From positions 7,481,001-7,545,000 of the forward strand of contig WARS01000010.1 of assembly GCA_008933995.1 (NCBI GenBank): a stretch of DNA of 64,000 bases, in the 5' to 3' direction. The DNA comes from Datnioides undecimradiatus. Lineage: Eukaryota > Chordata > Actinopteri > Lobotiformes > Datnioididae. Positions 14,101 through 28,800 of this stretch are shown piece after piece. Position 1 is the stretch's first letter. Each line of letters begins with the position of its first letter. Below the pieces are notes generated by a model that did not search any database, had not been told where the DNA came from, and was given only the letters and a program-made list of their open reading frames with translations. A program made the translations under genes and the position numbers.

Positions 14101-16755
14101 TGCTCTCGCTTTTCCTTCTCAATCTTTGTACTGAGACAGAGGAGAGGACGGAGGACGGTTACTGAATTAATGCACTTCTCTTCCTTGACCTTGTGTGTTT
14201 TAATCATGTGAGTAGTTTTGAGTTTTACGATGTGTGCAATAATTTCTACAACACTCCTGGAGGGTCCAAACAATATTGCTACACAATATCAACAGCGTTT
14301 GATCCATTATTCAGCACTCCATACTGAGCTAGATGATAAAAAATATGCGGTCTTACAACAGCACACTTTAATTATCCACTTACAACTTGGCCTCGTAGTC
14401 TTTCCATGCTTTGTCAAAGGGCTTCTTTATGTCCTGCAGAAACACAGGAGGACAAGAATCAGCAAACTACAAAGAGGTCACCATGGAGACGGACTTATTT
14501 GAAAAGTTGGATCACTACCAGTTTTCCAGCAAACGTCTCACTCCGCTTACAATTTATGCCGCGGACAGCCAGAAAGCGACCACGCCCCTCCTCGTACCCC
14601 AAACATCAAGGGTTCACGACCCAGTTACTTGCCACTCACCTCATGCACGGCAGAGAGGCAGTGTTTACTTTACAGTGATTTACAGTGTGATCTTGTGAAC
14701 AGTGACCTCTCCCCTAGCTCTCTGGTCTCTTCTTGCTAACTCTCAACATGCACAGAAGTTTAGAGATTAATAGAGAGATGTGCTGACTAGGCATCTATTT
14801 TCTCCGTCTCGCTGCTGAGCCTGGCCATGGGCGGGTTGTAAAGAAAAAAATGTCAGGAAGAGAAACGGTTTCGCAGTAAATCTTACCCCTTTCACGCCTT
14901 TCAAATCGCCCTTCAGCAGCGAGTCCAGAGTGAAGATCACATTGTGGCTGAGGCTCTGGAGCTGCAAGAGGGCACACAGAGAGGAGGAGGAGGAAGAACA
15001 CAGGCAGTTATAATGTAGCTGCTGTCATGAGAAAACATAACTTACACATCGTAACACAGCGCGGAGGCAGGTTTGTATCAGATAAGGCTGACAGGAATGT
15101 AGCAGTGGAGATGACATGGGGACCAAATTTATCTTATATTTATAAAGGGGTCTGGTGTTTCACAGTTTGAAACCTCATTTTCTGCCTTTATAAACAGATG
15201 TGATGTGTTCTTCAGTCTTAACCAGCGCTCACTCACTCACCTCTGTTTCATCTGCATGCCCTGCCCTGTCTGCATCCTCAGCTCCCTCTCTCTCTCTCTC
15301 CCTCTCTCTCTCTCTAATTTGACTGCACAGAGTCCACTCTGAATCAATGGGGAAGAAATATCATCAGTAAACAAGTAACAAGTGGCGTTTTTTTGCCATG
15401 AAGTTCAGGCTGATGATGATGCTCACTGTGAGTCAAAGCTACCTGCAACAAAACAGTTTGAATTTTAATGTAACAAACACTAATATCAATATTTTTCAAA
15501 AGCAAGCCCTGCTACACAGCACGATATAGGAAGAAACAATAGGTGAAGCTGTCAACATAAATTCCACAGGCAGTGTGACATAAATGATTGGTACTTTACA
15601 CTTTCTGATAAATATAATCCAATGAAAACCTTAAGAGTAAATTAAATCCGCCCATGAGCACCACTGTTGGTCACTGAGTGAATGTTTGGCTGACAACCTT
15701 CCCAGTAAAGTAGCTCTGATAGCTTATGTCAAGGCAGGTTTACCAGCTAGTCACTAACTTTGCCCGTCTGCAGTCTGGTGCGCACTTGGTTCTAACAGAG
15801 TTCCAACAGATATGCTGAAATCCAATGCTGGGTTAACATTAGCAAAATGCTAATGAGAATACAAATAAACCAAAACAGTTATGTCTTTTATGTGAATGAA
15901 TGAAAGAAGTAAAATGAAGTATTGAAAGACGGACTTACACAATGTTGGTTTTCATTTGATTTATTATCACTAAGAAAACAATATAATTATGTCACCTTTT
16001 TCCTTTAAGCTGCAGTGCAATGCATCAACACATTCACTCTGCAGCTGAAGAAATCAGCAACATAATAGCAAAAGCTCTGCCAAAAACAGCACAAGTGCAA
16101 GACAGTGTATTGAAGAATTAGCAGCAGCTTGAAGTTGCCACAGTTATGCTCAGCAGCTCTAACCATCAGGCTCAGCAAGGCAATTTACAACAGTACTAAG
16201 CATTTAAGTCCCTGTTGTTGTTAGCCAAGTCCACACAGTCCACACAGACACACAGCAGTGGTCAAGGAAGTAAACAACGCTTAATGGGTGCTAATGTGCT
16301 TCTTAAGTGCCTGTCTTGCATATGGCCAATGTCAGAATCAATCTTCTGCTGGCTGACTGCTCTAACAGCACATCCTGGAAACTAACACTGTCTCTTTTAC
16401 TTTCAGTAAGTATACCATTTCTCAAAAAAAAAAAAAACAAACTGAAAAAAGATGCAGAAAAACAACAACGTGGAAAACTTTGTCTCTTTAAAATTCTTAC
16501 ATTTAAGCCGACAGTACATGTAGGACATCTAGGATGAGCCCTATTCATCAATTCTCATTTGTAGTGCACGCACACAGCAGCAGCCCTCGGGGTGCAGTTA
16601 TTGAAGTCCAAAAAACTCAATAAAACACTCAAAATGGAAAAGACAAGAGTTGAAAAGAGAGAAAAAAGGAGCGACGAATAGAGAAGTAGAGATATTTTCA
16701 TTTCGACGCAATATGCAGGTAGCGCCGACAGGTGGGTGATTTAGAGTTTCCAAAT

Positions 16756-16803
<48 letters not shown>

Positions 16804-19800
16804 GTTCCTGGTGCTGCCAAGTGTATTTATGGAGTCTAATCTCTCTGTCAGCCACACAGGAAGAGAGGGAGAGAGCCGGGACTGGCTCTTCTTCCAACAA
16901 CAATCACTCACAGAGGATTCAAACAGGACACATTATTCAACAGAAACGTCAGGGGAAATCCACGGCAGGCAGATAAGAGCCTCAACTGTGGGAGAAAAAA
17001 AGGCTCGGAGGTAGATATATCCACAGTCAGCTATACTGTCCGACTGTGATGACGGCTCTGACTGCGTCTGCAACTTTTATACACTTTTGCACAAGTGTAG
17101 AGATTGATGGCCATGTCTGCTGCAACTGTTTTCATCAATAACCTCTTCAACATCTCCCCTGCGCACCTAACATCAACCCCTTAACTTTAAGTAATCCTAA
17201 TCTTTACCTTAAACCCAAATCCTAAACCAATTATAGAAGTGAAGACGGGGAAAATAAGCTCTCTTTGGAGAATTTTCCTCTCTCTATCCTTGTGAGGAAA
17301 GGGGCACGCACACAAACGCAGAGCTCTCTGTAGGACAGACTTTCGAGGATGTTAATTTTAATGAGCATTAGCATGTTGAGCTCACCAGGTTCTTCAGGAG
17401 GGCTGACAGCTCCTTGGTGAGGGAGGAGAACTTGACGAAGGCCGTTCCCAGGTCGGGGTTGTCCCGGCTGATGAAGTTGCTGCCAAATTTGTCCAGAGCC
17501 TGGGCATAGTTCTCCTCATTCTGGACGTGGTCTGTGTTGGAAACAGATCAGAAAAACCAACCACTGGTCAGGTTACTGGCGCTGAACTCTGGCCGGTGAT
17601 TAGCATGATTAGCAGGTGTAGAGGACAGGAAGTGGCCTGTGGTCTTTGCAGCATCATGACGGAGGTGTAATGTCAGTGACTCAGTCATAAAGGCAGTCAG
17701 CTTACCAATCTTGACATAATCTTGACAGTTTGGAGAGTTTTATTTGGGAAAAGGTTTGCAAATCTTTCTAACATCTCCTGGTGATGTTCATATTAAAACA
17801 GACATGACAGAAATACTGAACAGATGGTACAATGAAAGGTTCCTTTACCAGTGTAGCAACACGGGTGGTAAAAAACCACACATCAGACCGTAACCTGTCA
17901 CTTTTGATCTGTGCTGCTCTACAGAGACTTTTTATAAATTTGAGCTAAGTTCATCATTTTTATAAACAGCAAATCTCAGCATACAGTAACAAGACGTGTG
18001 GTTCTCCGGGTCTGTAAAACTCTACGGGAGCCGTCGGTCAGACAGCAGCATCCATCTGTCAGTGTCGCTAAGTGAGAGATGAGGAGAGGAGCTGGACGGG
18101 GGAGTGATGTTGAAAACTGTTGCCAAATCTGAGGCGGAGGCCTGAGACGGAGGTCAGGTGAGACAAGCGCCCTGCAGAGCTTATTCCTGCAGCATTTTAA
18201 ACTGTTGTCATAACAGAAACTCAAATACTGTTACCACTGTGGATGATGATGTCATGGCCTCTCCATGTTTTCTTCTGTTGTCGAATGTATTTTTTTCTGG
18301 GAATTTGCATTTCCTAGCACCTGGGAGGACTTAACACTACACAACGTAAACTCTAAACACTGTATGTATTTGATATTAAGAGAAGCTTGAACGGTTTAAA
18401 GTTGGAATGAAACCAGGCCCCTTTTAATGCATTTACATGAAGTAATTATCTCTGTGTATCATTTTTTTTTTAGTCGCGACAGGTTCCGCCATGCGCACAC
18501 TGGATTCAAATCACCTTCCTCCACAAGAGAGATTCGCAGGAACTGATGCTGCGTTACTGTTAGAGATTTTATCTAACTCAAATGAGCCTGACTGTTTACT
18601 GTTCACGCTCTCTGCACCATATACCATAACTGTAGCATGCTGCTGCTTATGCAAATCCAACCTTTCCTACAGCTACTGCTTTAAATTAGAAACACTGAAC
18701 TCGCAAAACACGTGGCAGCTCGTACTGTGGAGAAGTCACAGAAACAAGAGGGAGCAGACATGCGGAGCACACCTTCAGCTGCTCAGCGGGGTAACCAAAC
18801 TTCACTGTGTCCTGCTGCTGAGTGGCAAAAGACTTGTGCCGAGCGATTCTAAGAGCCTGACTACAGAACTGAGTGACAAACCGTTCATTACATTTGACAA
18901 ATGCAGAAACATCTCTTTGTATTTCTCTTTCTAGATCACGTGCAGTATTTGTCTCAGTGTATCTAGATCAATCCAGAGAAACTACCTCCTGCAGCTACTA
19001 ACGTCCAACATAAGAGCTGCTGAAGTTAAAAGTTTTTGAGACTTCTGGAGTTTCTCAAGAATCACAATGAGACCAGGGTCAATCGCCTTTTTTCTGTGGC
19101 GAACAAACAAACTCTTTGTGGGACAAGCATCTGAAACTGTCAATTTACAGGGAGGAGGCCGCTCTCAAAAGTATTCAGTGGAAAATTACTGAGGATCCAT
19201 GTCACAGCAACGAGCAAAACAAACTCAGGTGTTGGTTTCTGGGACAGCCTGAATACACATGCACACACACAAAACACCATCTGTCCCACAAAAGGCAACG
19301 TTCCAGACAACAAAAGCAATCCTCATTTTCATTAAAGATATTTAAGAAATGCTGGGCTTTCCTCTAGGGTTTTTTTTTTGTCTGGAGAGGGTTGTGAACA
19401 CGTATCCAACCATCAGCTAAAGAGCATCCAGGCATGATAAATTTAGAAACAGACAGTCCCACCTTGTCCTGAACTGTAGATCGCCTTCACTGATTTTTTC
19501 ACCTTCTGCAGGGAGGTTCGATCCTGGTCCAACGCCTGAGAAAAGAGAAAGAGAGGACGCTGTAAAAAGCCTGAAATTGGTTTCATCCTTTAAGAACATA
19601 CTAAAAACATTCACACCAAAGGACAGTGAACATAAACTTGATTTTCAGGATTTAAGGCATAAGAAGTACAACATTTGCTCGGTAGGTCAAAGCATGCACA
19701 CTCCATAGAGGAAATGTAGCTAGAGTGCTCACAATACACTGCTTGACCTGAATGTGGCATAAATCATTATTTCAACACTGCTGGCTGCTGGAGCAAAGCC

Positions 19801-22800
19801 TTTGTGCGCTCTAATCGGAAAAATAAATAGGCAGTATATCCATTTTATCGCATTTAGGCTATTTATTACAATAATTATTCACAATGAATCATTTAAAAGC
19901 AAGAAAAATAAACACTGCTGCTGACCTATTGTTACTGTGAGTTATCTGTATTACTTCCCTGCCATCTAACACTCAGAGTTCAGCATCAAAAGCATCATGG
20001 AGCTAAAATGACTAATACAACCAGAAAACACTTCACAGGCGCTGCAGATCACGGCACTAGTGGTTACTCATTGAACAATAAGGCATAGCTATATTTAGAG
20101 CTAAGCCTGCAAAGCTATTTAAGACAAAGCCTCGCAAGAGCGACCTTTGAACTGATTTACCCATCAGCCCTCATCCCCAAAAACGTCTTCACACACGGTA
20201 AATTCATCATCATAAACATCACCCACACAGAAGGAAACCTCCACGTGTGCTCCTCATTGCTCAGCTCACTTCCCTGTTAGAGAAACTACCAAGTACGTCT
20301 GAGGGTACACCACATTCAAACACAATCTAACATGCTACATGGATCTGTTCTGGCCTGATAAAACACAAACGCAAGTACATTCCATTCAACAGAGACCTTT
20401 TAACTCGATTTGTATGGTCTCTCTGATGGTTTTATAGCCTTGTTTTATTCTTTATTAACCTGTCTTGTAATGATAACCAAACAACTTGTTGCTTTTCATT
20501 TACTTTTCAGTCCTGTTTGTCTTATCTCTTCTCTATGTGGCATATTTACTGCACATCTCTTAACGTCACACTTCATTTTCCTTTTTTTTCATGCTGCGTC
20601 TCAATATGTGGCACTTTTCTGCTCCTATTCTCTTTTTAATGACAATTCTCTGTAAATGTTTGTCATGATTGCAATATTATAAACAGCAAATTATTTCGCT
20701 ATCAGCGGGTCTAAACTTACCTACCAGCACCTTGAGGAGTGACTCTACACTTATGTGTGAATACTGCGGCAGAGATAAGAGACTGAATCTGATTTCTTCA
20801 AACCTGTGTTCATCTGTTTGCTGTTTTATGAACATCCCACTGTTCTCAGACAAACTGAAGAAATGAAACTGTATCAATGGCCCTGCATCCAATTAACACA
20901 TTGAAAACCAATGAATGGGTACTTACTTGCATGCACATCATGCTGGCATCAATACAAAACCCTACTCAGTCTGGCCACCAAAGCTGTCTGCCCAAAATAT
21001 ATGGTTAACCTAGTGATTGGTCCCAAGAGTGTGTGATGAACTCTCCAGCAGTTACACACCTGATTATTATATCTATTCACATAGATAAAATAAAAGGGAC
21101 GGGAGAGCACTGAGGACGATCATTCTTCCTGCTGTACGCAGACACTTCTCAGCGCAGCAATATGGAAATCACCCGTCACACTAAACCGCACCTGTCTGCA
21201 TGACATCTAATACGACTTCAATTACTGCAAGAATGCAGCAAATAATTGGGAGACTTGTTGAGCTTGACAAAAGGGGACACAAACAACACAAACACGCACC
21301 TGAGTTACATGTCTCGGCCAAATAACGTGAGAGCCTGTCTTGGTGGTTTTCACAATAATGTATTCTGACAGTGCAATGATTTCACATCCAGCCCATCTTA
21401 ACCAGAGGGAATGGAGCCATAACTCTGCCATGTTTGCTCGTAATAGATGATAAACACCAGTAAAAACACTATTACATCAAGGTCAGCCGGTTAAGAGCAG
21501 AAGGCACACGCGTCCATACATACACGCACACAACAGTGGGCTAATTAAATTTCACAACATAATTAAGCCGTCCTTGGCCTCCCCTGGACAGTTTTACATG
21601 GCTCTTCCCCAATTATGGCAGCAGTAGTTTGTCGCCGCGGGGCCCTTTCTGCAGGGGCCGAGCCCTTTGATCCCCCTGCACATGGGAACAGACTCCGCTG
21701 CCCAGGAACACACTGCCTCATTATTCAGCCTTGTGTCTGTTTGGCTAAACAGTGGCCCAAAACAGCACTGTGCCAAAATTAAAATTTTATAGTACCATTA
21801 TCTCAATATTGACTCTGTATATACTATTTTGATAATCACTGTAATGAAAAACAGCATTAAAACAGAGTGAAATGATGAGAACGCCTCACTCAAAACTTGA
21901 GACTGCTTATCCCATAAACCCCGTTAACCCCAGTGTAATCCTCAGAAGATGTTACATCATTACCCCAGCCAGTACCGGCTGCAAGTTGTGACACTCACAT
22001 CAAGCCACATTCAAATTTGTCTTCTCGCTTTACTCAAAAAGCATCTTTTGCAAATGCCTAAATGTGATGAGGAAGCGACTCTGAGCAACTCTACAATGGA
22101 AGCTGTTAAACAACAACATTATACGTTTCTTAACAAGTTACTCAGAAAAAGTAGATTAAAACGCAAGTTCAGGTTTTTAAAATAATCCATTGTCGGTGTA
22201 TTAAGAACATCAGAGGACTGTCAGCATGACCTCAGCTTGGAGAAGCAGCAGGAGCACTGGTGTTGGACGCTAACCAATGCACTGCTGTGGGCGGAGTCGG
22301 CAGTAAAATATTTTTAGCCACCTAAAAGATCGATATCAGTTTAAGTGTGCACAGCTAATACAGTACAGGTCTATGCTGAACAGCTGTCTGCCTGGTGTAG
22401 CGCTGGAAATAAATCCCACACTACCCCAGTAACACACTGAGGCTTTTCCATATTAAAAAACTCTTCTGTTCACAAATGAAATGAATTCTCTGATTCTGTA
22501 CAGTCTTGCTGCTCTCCGACACTGGTGTAACAGCTAACAGCTTTATTCACCAGATGCTAGCATGGACAGTCCACTTAGTCAGCTCTTGACCATAGAGTAG
22601 GCCACTCTTAAAGGGGAGCACAAACACTACCAATCATACAAGAAAGTATTGACGTTTGAGTACAAAGGTGTGATTCTCTGTTTACTATAGTTCACCAAGA
22701 GGAACTGCGATTTCTAAAATGCAGACTATTCTTATCTAATGTGACCACTTGCTTTGGAGAACTGTGACAGAGATTTTTATAAATATTAAATAATGAAAAC

Positions 22801-25800
22801 AGACACATGACTGATATCGTTAGGGGTAATAACTCATTTACTGATGACACTGACGTCACATCTGCTGCGTATAAGTGGTTAGACACGTTGTGTTACACAG
22901 TGAAAGTCACGGATTGGATCCCCATTAACAGCCGACTCATTCACTAACACGCTGCGTTTCATCTGAAAGTGCCTCTTTGCAACACACAAACCCCGCCTTC
23001 ATCGCTCAGTTTGAGTCAGTCTGCACTTTAGACGCCTCCATGGTGAATCTGTGATTATGCAGGGGCTGTGGTGCGTTGTGCTGATTAGGATGAAGAGCAC
23101 GAAACAGAGGCTGAGCAGGCAGATTGACTTTTGTGCTGAGCAGCTGCCACCGCCACCCAAAGGGTCACCCATAATCCACTCCGTCTCATAATTAAATATT
23201 CAGCCGTAACGCGTACAAGCTCTAACCAAGTCACTTTCTTTGCTCTTTGTTTTTATTCAGATTTTATGCAGGCCACACATCCATATATAACTACATCAAA
23301 ATGATTTAGTAAATACTTTCTGCTGTTTGTTTAAGATACGAGACTGAGATAACATGAGAGAGGATAAACACATTTGCTAGCAGAGTTTAGTGGTAACTAA
23401 TGACTTGTAGTGATTTTTTGTTGAAGCTGAAAAAAAAAAATCAATGAAATAGCGCTGTCTTGGCACACAGTCTTTGCAAACCCTTGGCAACAGGCAAGAA
23501 TGCATCCAAACTCTGCTCTCCAAAAGGCCGACAACTATTGAATATAGTCAAAGGATTGTTTTATCTGCCAGCAACCAATGGTGAGCTCCAACTCAACCCA
23601 AGGGGATTAGCAAGTGTGACAATGCCAAAACATCTGCGGTCGCTCGTCTCTCCACCCCAACAGCAAGTGATGCATTTGGATGATGTATTTAGTGCTGCTG
23701 AGAAAAAGAGGCAAGGAGTAAAGTACTTCTCATGGCCACGTGTGATTCGACGGGGAAATATATCTATCTCGAGGAGCTGTGAAAGTCAACATGTCGATGT
23801 CAGAATGCTTTTAAGAGGAAGTCTGTCAGGGATGGAGCCAAAAAGGTCAAGGGCCAACTTAAAGAAAGGTGAAGGGTTGCGGCCACGCTTGGTGCCTCAG
23901 CAAGAACAGATTCTGTAGCCAGCATGAGCACCAAGGTCAGAAATGTCTAATGCGAAAAGTCAGGAGGCAGAAAAAGCATTTCTGTCATTTCATCCTGTTT
24001 AAAGAGCATTTTTCTATGAGATAAATATTCATTTATTAAAGCAAAACTATGTTGCTATGGTCTGCATGCATGTAGCCATCACGGTCACCTGAATTGTTTG
24101 CTGTAATAAGCTACAAAATAGTATTTAAAATAAAGCCCCAGTGAACATTTAAACTGCTTATTTTGTCCACCAAACACTCTAAAACCCCAAAGGAGTCTTA
24201 AAAGTCTAAAAAAATAAGATATGCAAAAATGCATATTTAAAAAGCTGGAAAGCAGAATATTTGGGAATTCAGCGTTAAAAAAGGACTAAAACAGATCATT
24301 AAAGTCTTATGTTGATCAATTTTATCTCTAATTCACACAAAAAAAATTTTTTATTTACCCTCATAACATAGTCTTAATAAACAAAACAAAAGAAAATATC
24401 AAAAGTCTATGCTTTAAGCTATAGTGCAGGGCAAATACATTGTATCTCTCTGTGTGTGTGTGTGTTATATAGTGGTGGTTTTACCCTTTTATTACGTAAA
24501 CCAAATTTTGTGGAAGTTTATTTGTGCTGCACTCCGAGTGACAAATCGAAGCAGGTTTTGATCATTTGCGGTTCAGCAGCTTGAAGATCAGCTGGCAACC
24601 ACACGAACCACTTCATCAACGACAAATACCCGAAAAAATCGAAAGGTGGAAGGTGGGTGCATTGGGATTCAGAGTGGGGGGAAACAGAAGAAGTCATACA
24701 AACAGATTTTATTGGCCCATAAAGTTAAATCATTGATTAGTCACTTGTCTGGCACGTCTGCAGTTTCCATCTTCTCCAATGTGAAGATTCACAGCATTTC
24801 TCCGTTTTATATATTTTCAAATCGGGCATCTTGGCATTGTGACCTTTAGTTAATTGAAAATATTATTTATTAAATAGTATTTTTTACTAATTTCTGACTT
24901 TTATGGACTAAAAAATGGATAGAAAAGTGAAAAGAAGCTGCAGGCTCACAACAAAAAACAAAGGGCCAAAACAAAAATAACCCCCAAAATGACCAAGAGT
25001 CCTCCAAGTGTGACCCATGTTACAGATGGCGTCAATGTAGGCTGACTTCCTGGTTCCCAAACAACCGCACAAACACACACAGTCATGCCCAGGAGGTCAA
25101 AGCCTTGGGGGAAAATTGGTGGTTGAAGTGACTGGGCATGACCAAGTGGAAGCTGTCTCAGCTTCACGCTTCCTGCCCGAGGCCTTATCCTCCCTCAGCA
25201 GCCCTGTCGCTTCCCCTGCAGCCGTCCTTTGACAGGAAGCAGGAAGCAGCCAGGCTTGTCAGTGTCCTGTCCTGGGTCGCCAGCACTCTGTCTAATGACA
25301 CCAACTGCTCTCCGCTGACAGCTGAGGAGCACGCCTTTCTGCCTGCTTGGGAAATGTTTTCTCTTAATTCTCTGATTCACTCTTGAGATCCCTGCTCTGT
25401 CACTTTCATGGCACGTTAACCGTCTTTCTCATTTCCTCCCTGAACTCATCCTTCCCAGCTCCTTGAACCTCGCTCCTCCTCCTCGACATTTGGCATCGCA
25501 TCGGCGGGCGGCTGTGCGGTTACCGTGGAGATGCGATCTGGCCGTCTCGCACGTCAGCTCAAAATTCTTCACCATGGAGGTTGTGGGAAGCTGCTCTGAC
25601 TAACTGGCCAGCTCCCTGTTTGTCAGCATTAAACTGGACTCAAGTGTGCCACTGTGGCAGTTTTTACTCTTCACCCAGCAGAGACGGGGACACCACAGCT
25701 CTCAGAATTGCTAATATGTTCATTATTTCCTAGAAGAAGAAAACAGGAAAGGGTACAATAAAGGACTTCCAAAGAACCAAGTCATGCTAAAAAACATCTG

Positions 25801-28800
25801 CTGTGGTATTTTTAGAGAGAAAGCAACTGACCATCCCAACCGTATGTTTTATTTTCTGTTTCCTATTGCACAATTGCATTCACATTTCCTTTCTGGCTCA
25901 CAATTACACAACCACTATGAAAACACACATTATATGTACATGTTTATGTATATTGCTGCAATAAAGCAGCAATAGTCTTGGCGCTATTTCTGTCTGATTT
26001 TCTGTCTAAATCAAGAAGTCAAGGAGGAGGAGATCAGTCCGTCTGTCAAGTCATTTTGTACGTCTGTCTGTTGGGTCTATGTGGCATGACTCAAGCAGGA
26101 AGGGTGGGGAGCCGTTTTCATTGGCAGGAAACAAATGCACATCCCATTCTCCGGGCCTGCAGCCGGAGAAGCCTTCAGCTCGCCGACAGGAATGGGAAAA
26201 ATGAGAGGATGTAACATTTCCAAAAGCAGCTGAGGTCGGATGGCTTATATCTTACACACAGACACAGAACTGAAAGAGAAGAAGAGTGATCGACTGCCAG
26301 TGGTTTTGGTTTTAGTTAAGAGGTGTATCAGGATGACCACATGACTGCTGTAGTGTATCGGAAAAGGCAAATAAAATGACAAGTGAGACTGTGTCTTTTT
26401 CATGGTTTTCAAATTGATGATGACCTCAACAATCAATCAACATGTAACGGTCTATTTATGAATGGACTGAAGAGGTCTCACGCTCAGTTTTTACCTCTTC
26501 ACATTCAAAGAGAGCATAATATTTCTGCAGAAATTCTTAATCAATAGCAATAATTTAGCAATTGTTGGGCAACAAGCTGACATTTCTGCAAATCAAAGCA
26601 AGTGACATTTCTTTTCTGGTCTGTCATGAAGGACAGTTTCATGAGTGAGAGACCATTCTCCATAGCATAATATAAGTATTTAGATGAAGTTCCTTATTTT
26701 CAAGGAACCATAACCATATTTCACTGACAGAGAACTGAAACTTGCTCGATGTACTGTAGGCGATGCATCAAAATGAACAATTACTCAAAGTTAGGTTTTT
26801 CTTCAAAGTCAAATTATCCTTTGTTAAACCACTCTTTGTTAATGCAATATGAGGTATACAGATCACAAATCAGTAAGACTAAGAGTCTGCAGGCATGATG
26901 GTGCCACTATTCTTCTAATGTCAGCATGCTAACATGCCATTCTGCTGATACTTATCAGGTAAAGTGTTTTCCATATTCACCACCTCAGTCCTTTAGCAAG
27001 CAAACATTTGCTCATTAGCACTAAAACACAAGGTGGCCTATAACTGAGACTGACGGTGACGTATTTACTTGCGGAGGTATTTATTCATAAACCAACTGAT
27101 TAAATGACCATGAATGTCTGAACCAAATGTGTCACTTGTCTGGATAATATTTAACGATACATCCAAATATCAATTTACCCTGAAACATAACAAAAGGATC
27201 TTGACAGCACATTTTGTCTGCGATGTTCAGCCGTCTCTGCTTTCCAGATTACATTTTCCAGCAGCTCAGCTCATTGATGCATTGCCTATGTGTAGCCAAC
27301 TCTCAATTCCCATTTGAGGCAACCTCCCGTAGGCACTTGAATGTCCCACAAGGAAGTCCAAACCACAATGAAATTTCAACAGTCCCTGCGCTCAACTGGA
27401 CGGCCATGTGATAAAAATGTTACTTTGACAAAGAATAACATGAAGATGTGAACATTTTATTGTGATGATAATACCAATAAAAAATAAAGGCTGAGTTTCA
27501 TTTTATACTGAATTGAAACTAAACCAGTAGCTGCTGAAAGGCAACTGAAGGATGCTTAAATGAAGGACTGGTAACAATATGAAGGCATGTGGCTAAAACA
27601 AGCCAAACCATCACTCGTGTTTACTGGCAGTTCATGTTTGATATCTGCTCTAATTGGCTTTAATACTTGACCTGCTAATGTTACTGGCTGCTAAGAGAAG
27701 TCGATATACAGTAAGTCAGAGATGACTCCATCGTGCATTGCTACTATTAGCCCTGCTATTAGCATCCTGCTCTCAGAGAAACAAATGAGCTGCTGTGGTG
27801 ATTTTAGTCAGGCCACACAGTAGATACTGTAAAGCCAGCTTGCTGAGCTGCGAGGATGTTTGCTGCAGATCTCTGTGGAGAGTCAGCAGGAACTGACACG
27901 CATGCGTGCAACCAGCGAAGAGTCAGGCCATGCATGCACTGGTGTTACATTCACACATCATTCGGCAGCTTCCCTCTGCGATGCTTTCTCTCAGCCCACC
28001 ACTTGTTTCAAGAGCAATGTGCATGTTTTCACAATCACACCCACACGCTGCTGCATTAGACTGCCCTAACATCAAACGCGCAGCATACCTTGATCTGCAT
28101 TGTGTTTACCAGTCAGGAAGTCATTATTCATGTGAAGCAGCTGTTAAGATTATTGTGCGGCGTTGCTTTTAACGGCCGTCAACAGGAGAATAGTGGGAGG
28201 AACTCGCACCTGATGATTAAAAAATGACAGCATCCCTTTTCCTAGAGCATTTGATATCAGTGAGAAAAGAAAGAGCAGAGGAAGGGGCTGTTTGTTTTCT
28301 GCAAAAATGAACATCATAACTGAAAAAACCCTTCTACTTATGATTAATGATTTTGTCCTTTAAAGTCCAAATATTGTCTAATTGTGCTGCAACCAGCCAT
28401 AAGGTCATGAACAACCAATGCCCATAGCACATAAAAGTATTCATTTATAATCAAATGAAACTGAGAATAGTATGGATGTCTTTTCATCTGTACCTGTAAC
28501 CAGGAAATGGTTGGTTACTAAAACGATAAGTCACATATCAAGTTTGAATAACAGAAGTCGTTTCAGCTGAACAAACAGTAAGAGATACGAGGGTACAGTA
28601 TGTTGTATCTCGGGGAACACAGGTGCATTCACTGTCACCTCTCGCTGTTACATCACTGAGGGGCTTTCTCAACTTCCAGTTCAAGAAGAGAACAAATAAT
28701 CAGCTTGTTCATCTGCAAACCGCAAAAATGTCAAACTCTTCCACTACAATAAGCCAAGTCAGTGATGGTGCTTGATATAAGCAGCCCAAGTCACGGTCGT

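Noticed and set aside
23462..23918. 152-codon open frame in asap1 intron 1
   Set aside because: It opens with TTG rather than ATG, has no recognisable domain and no splice or promoter context. Most likely chance.
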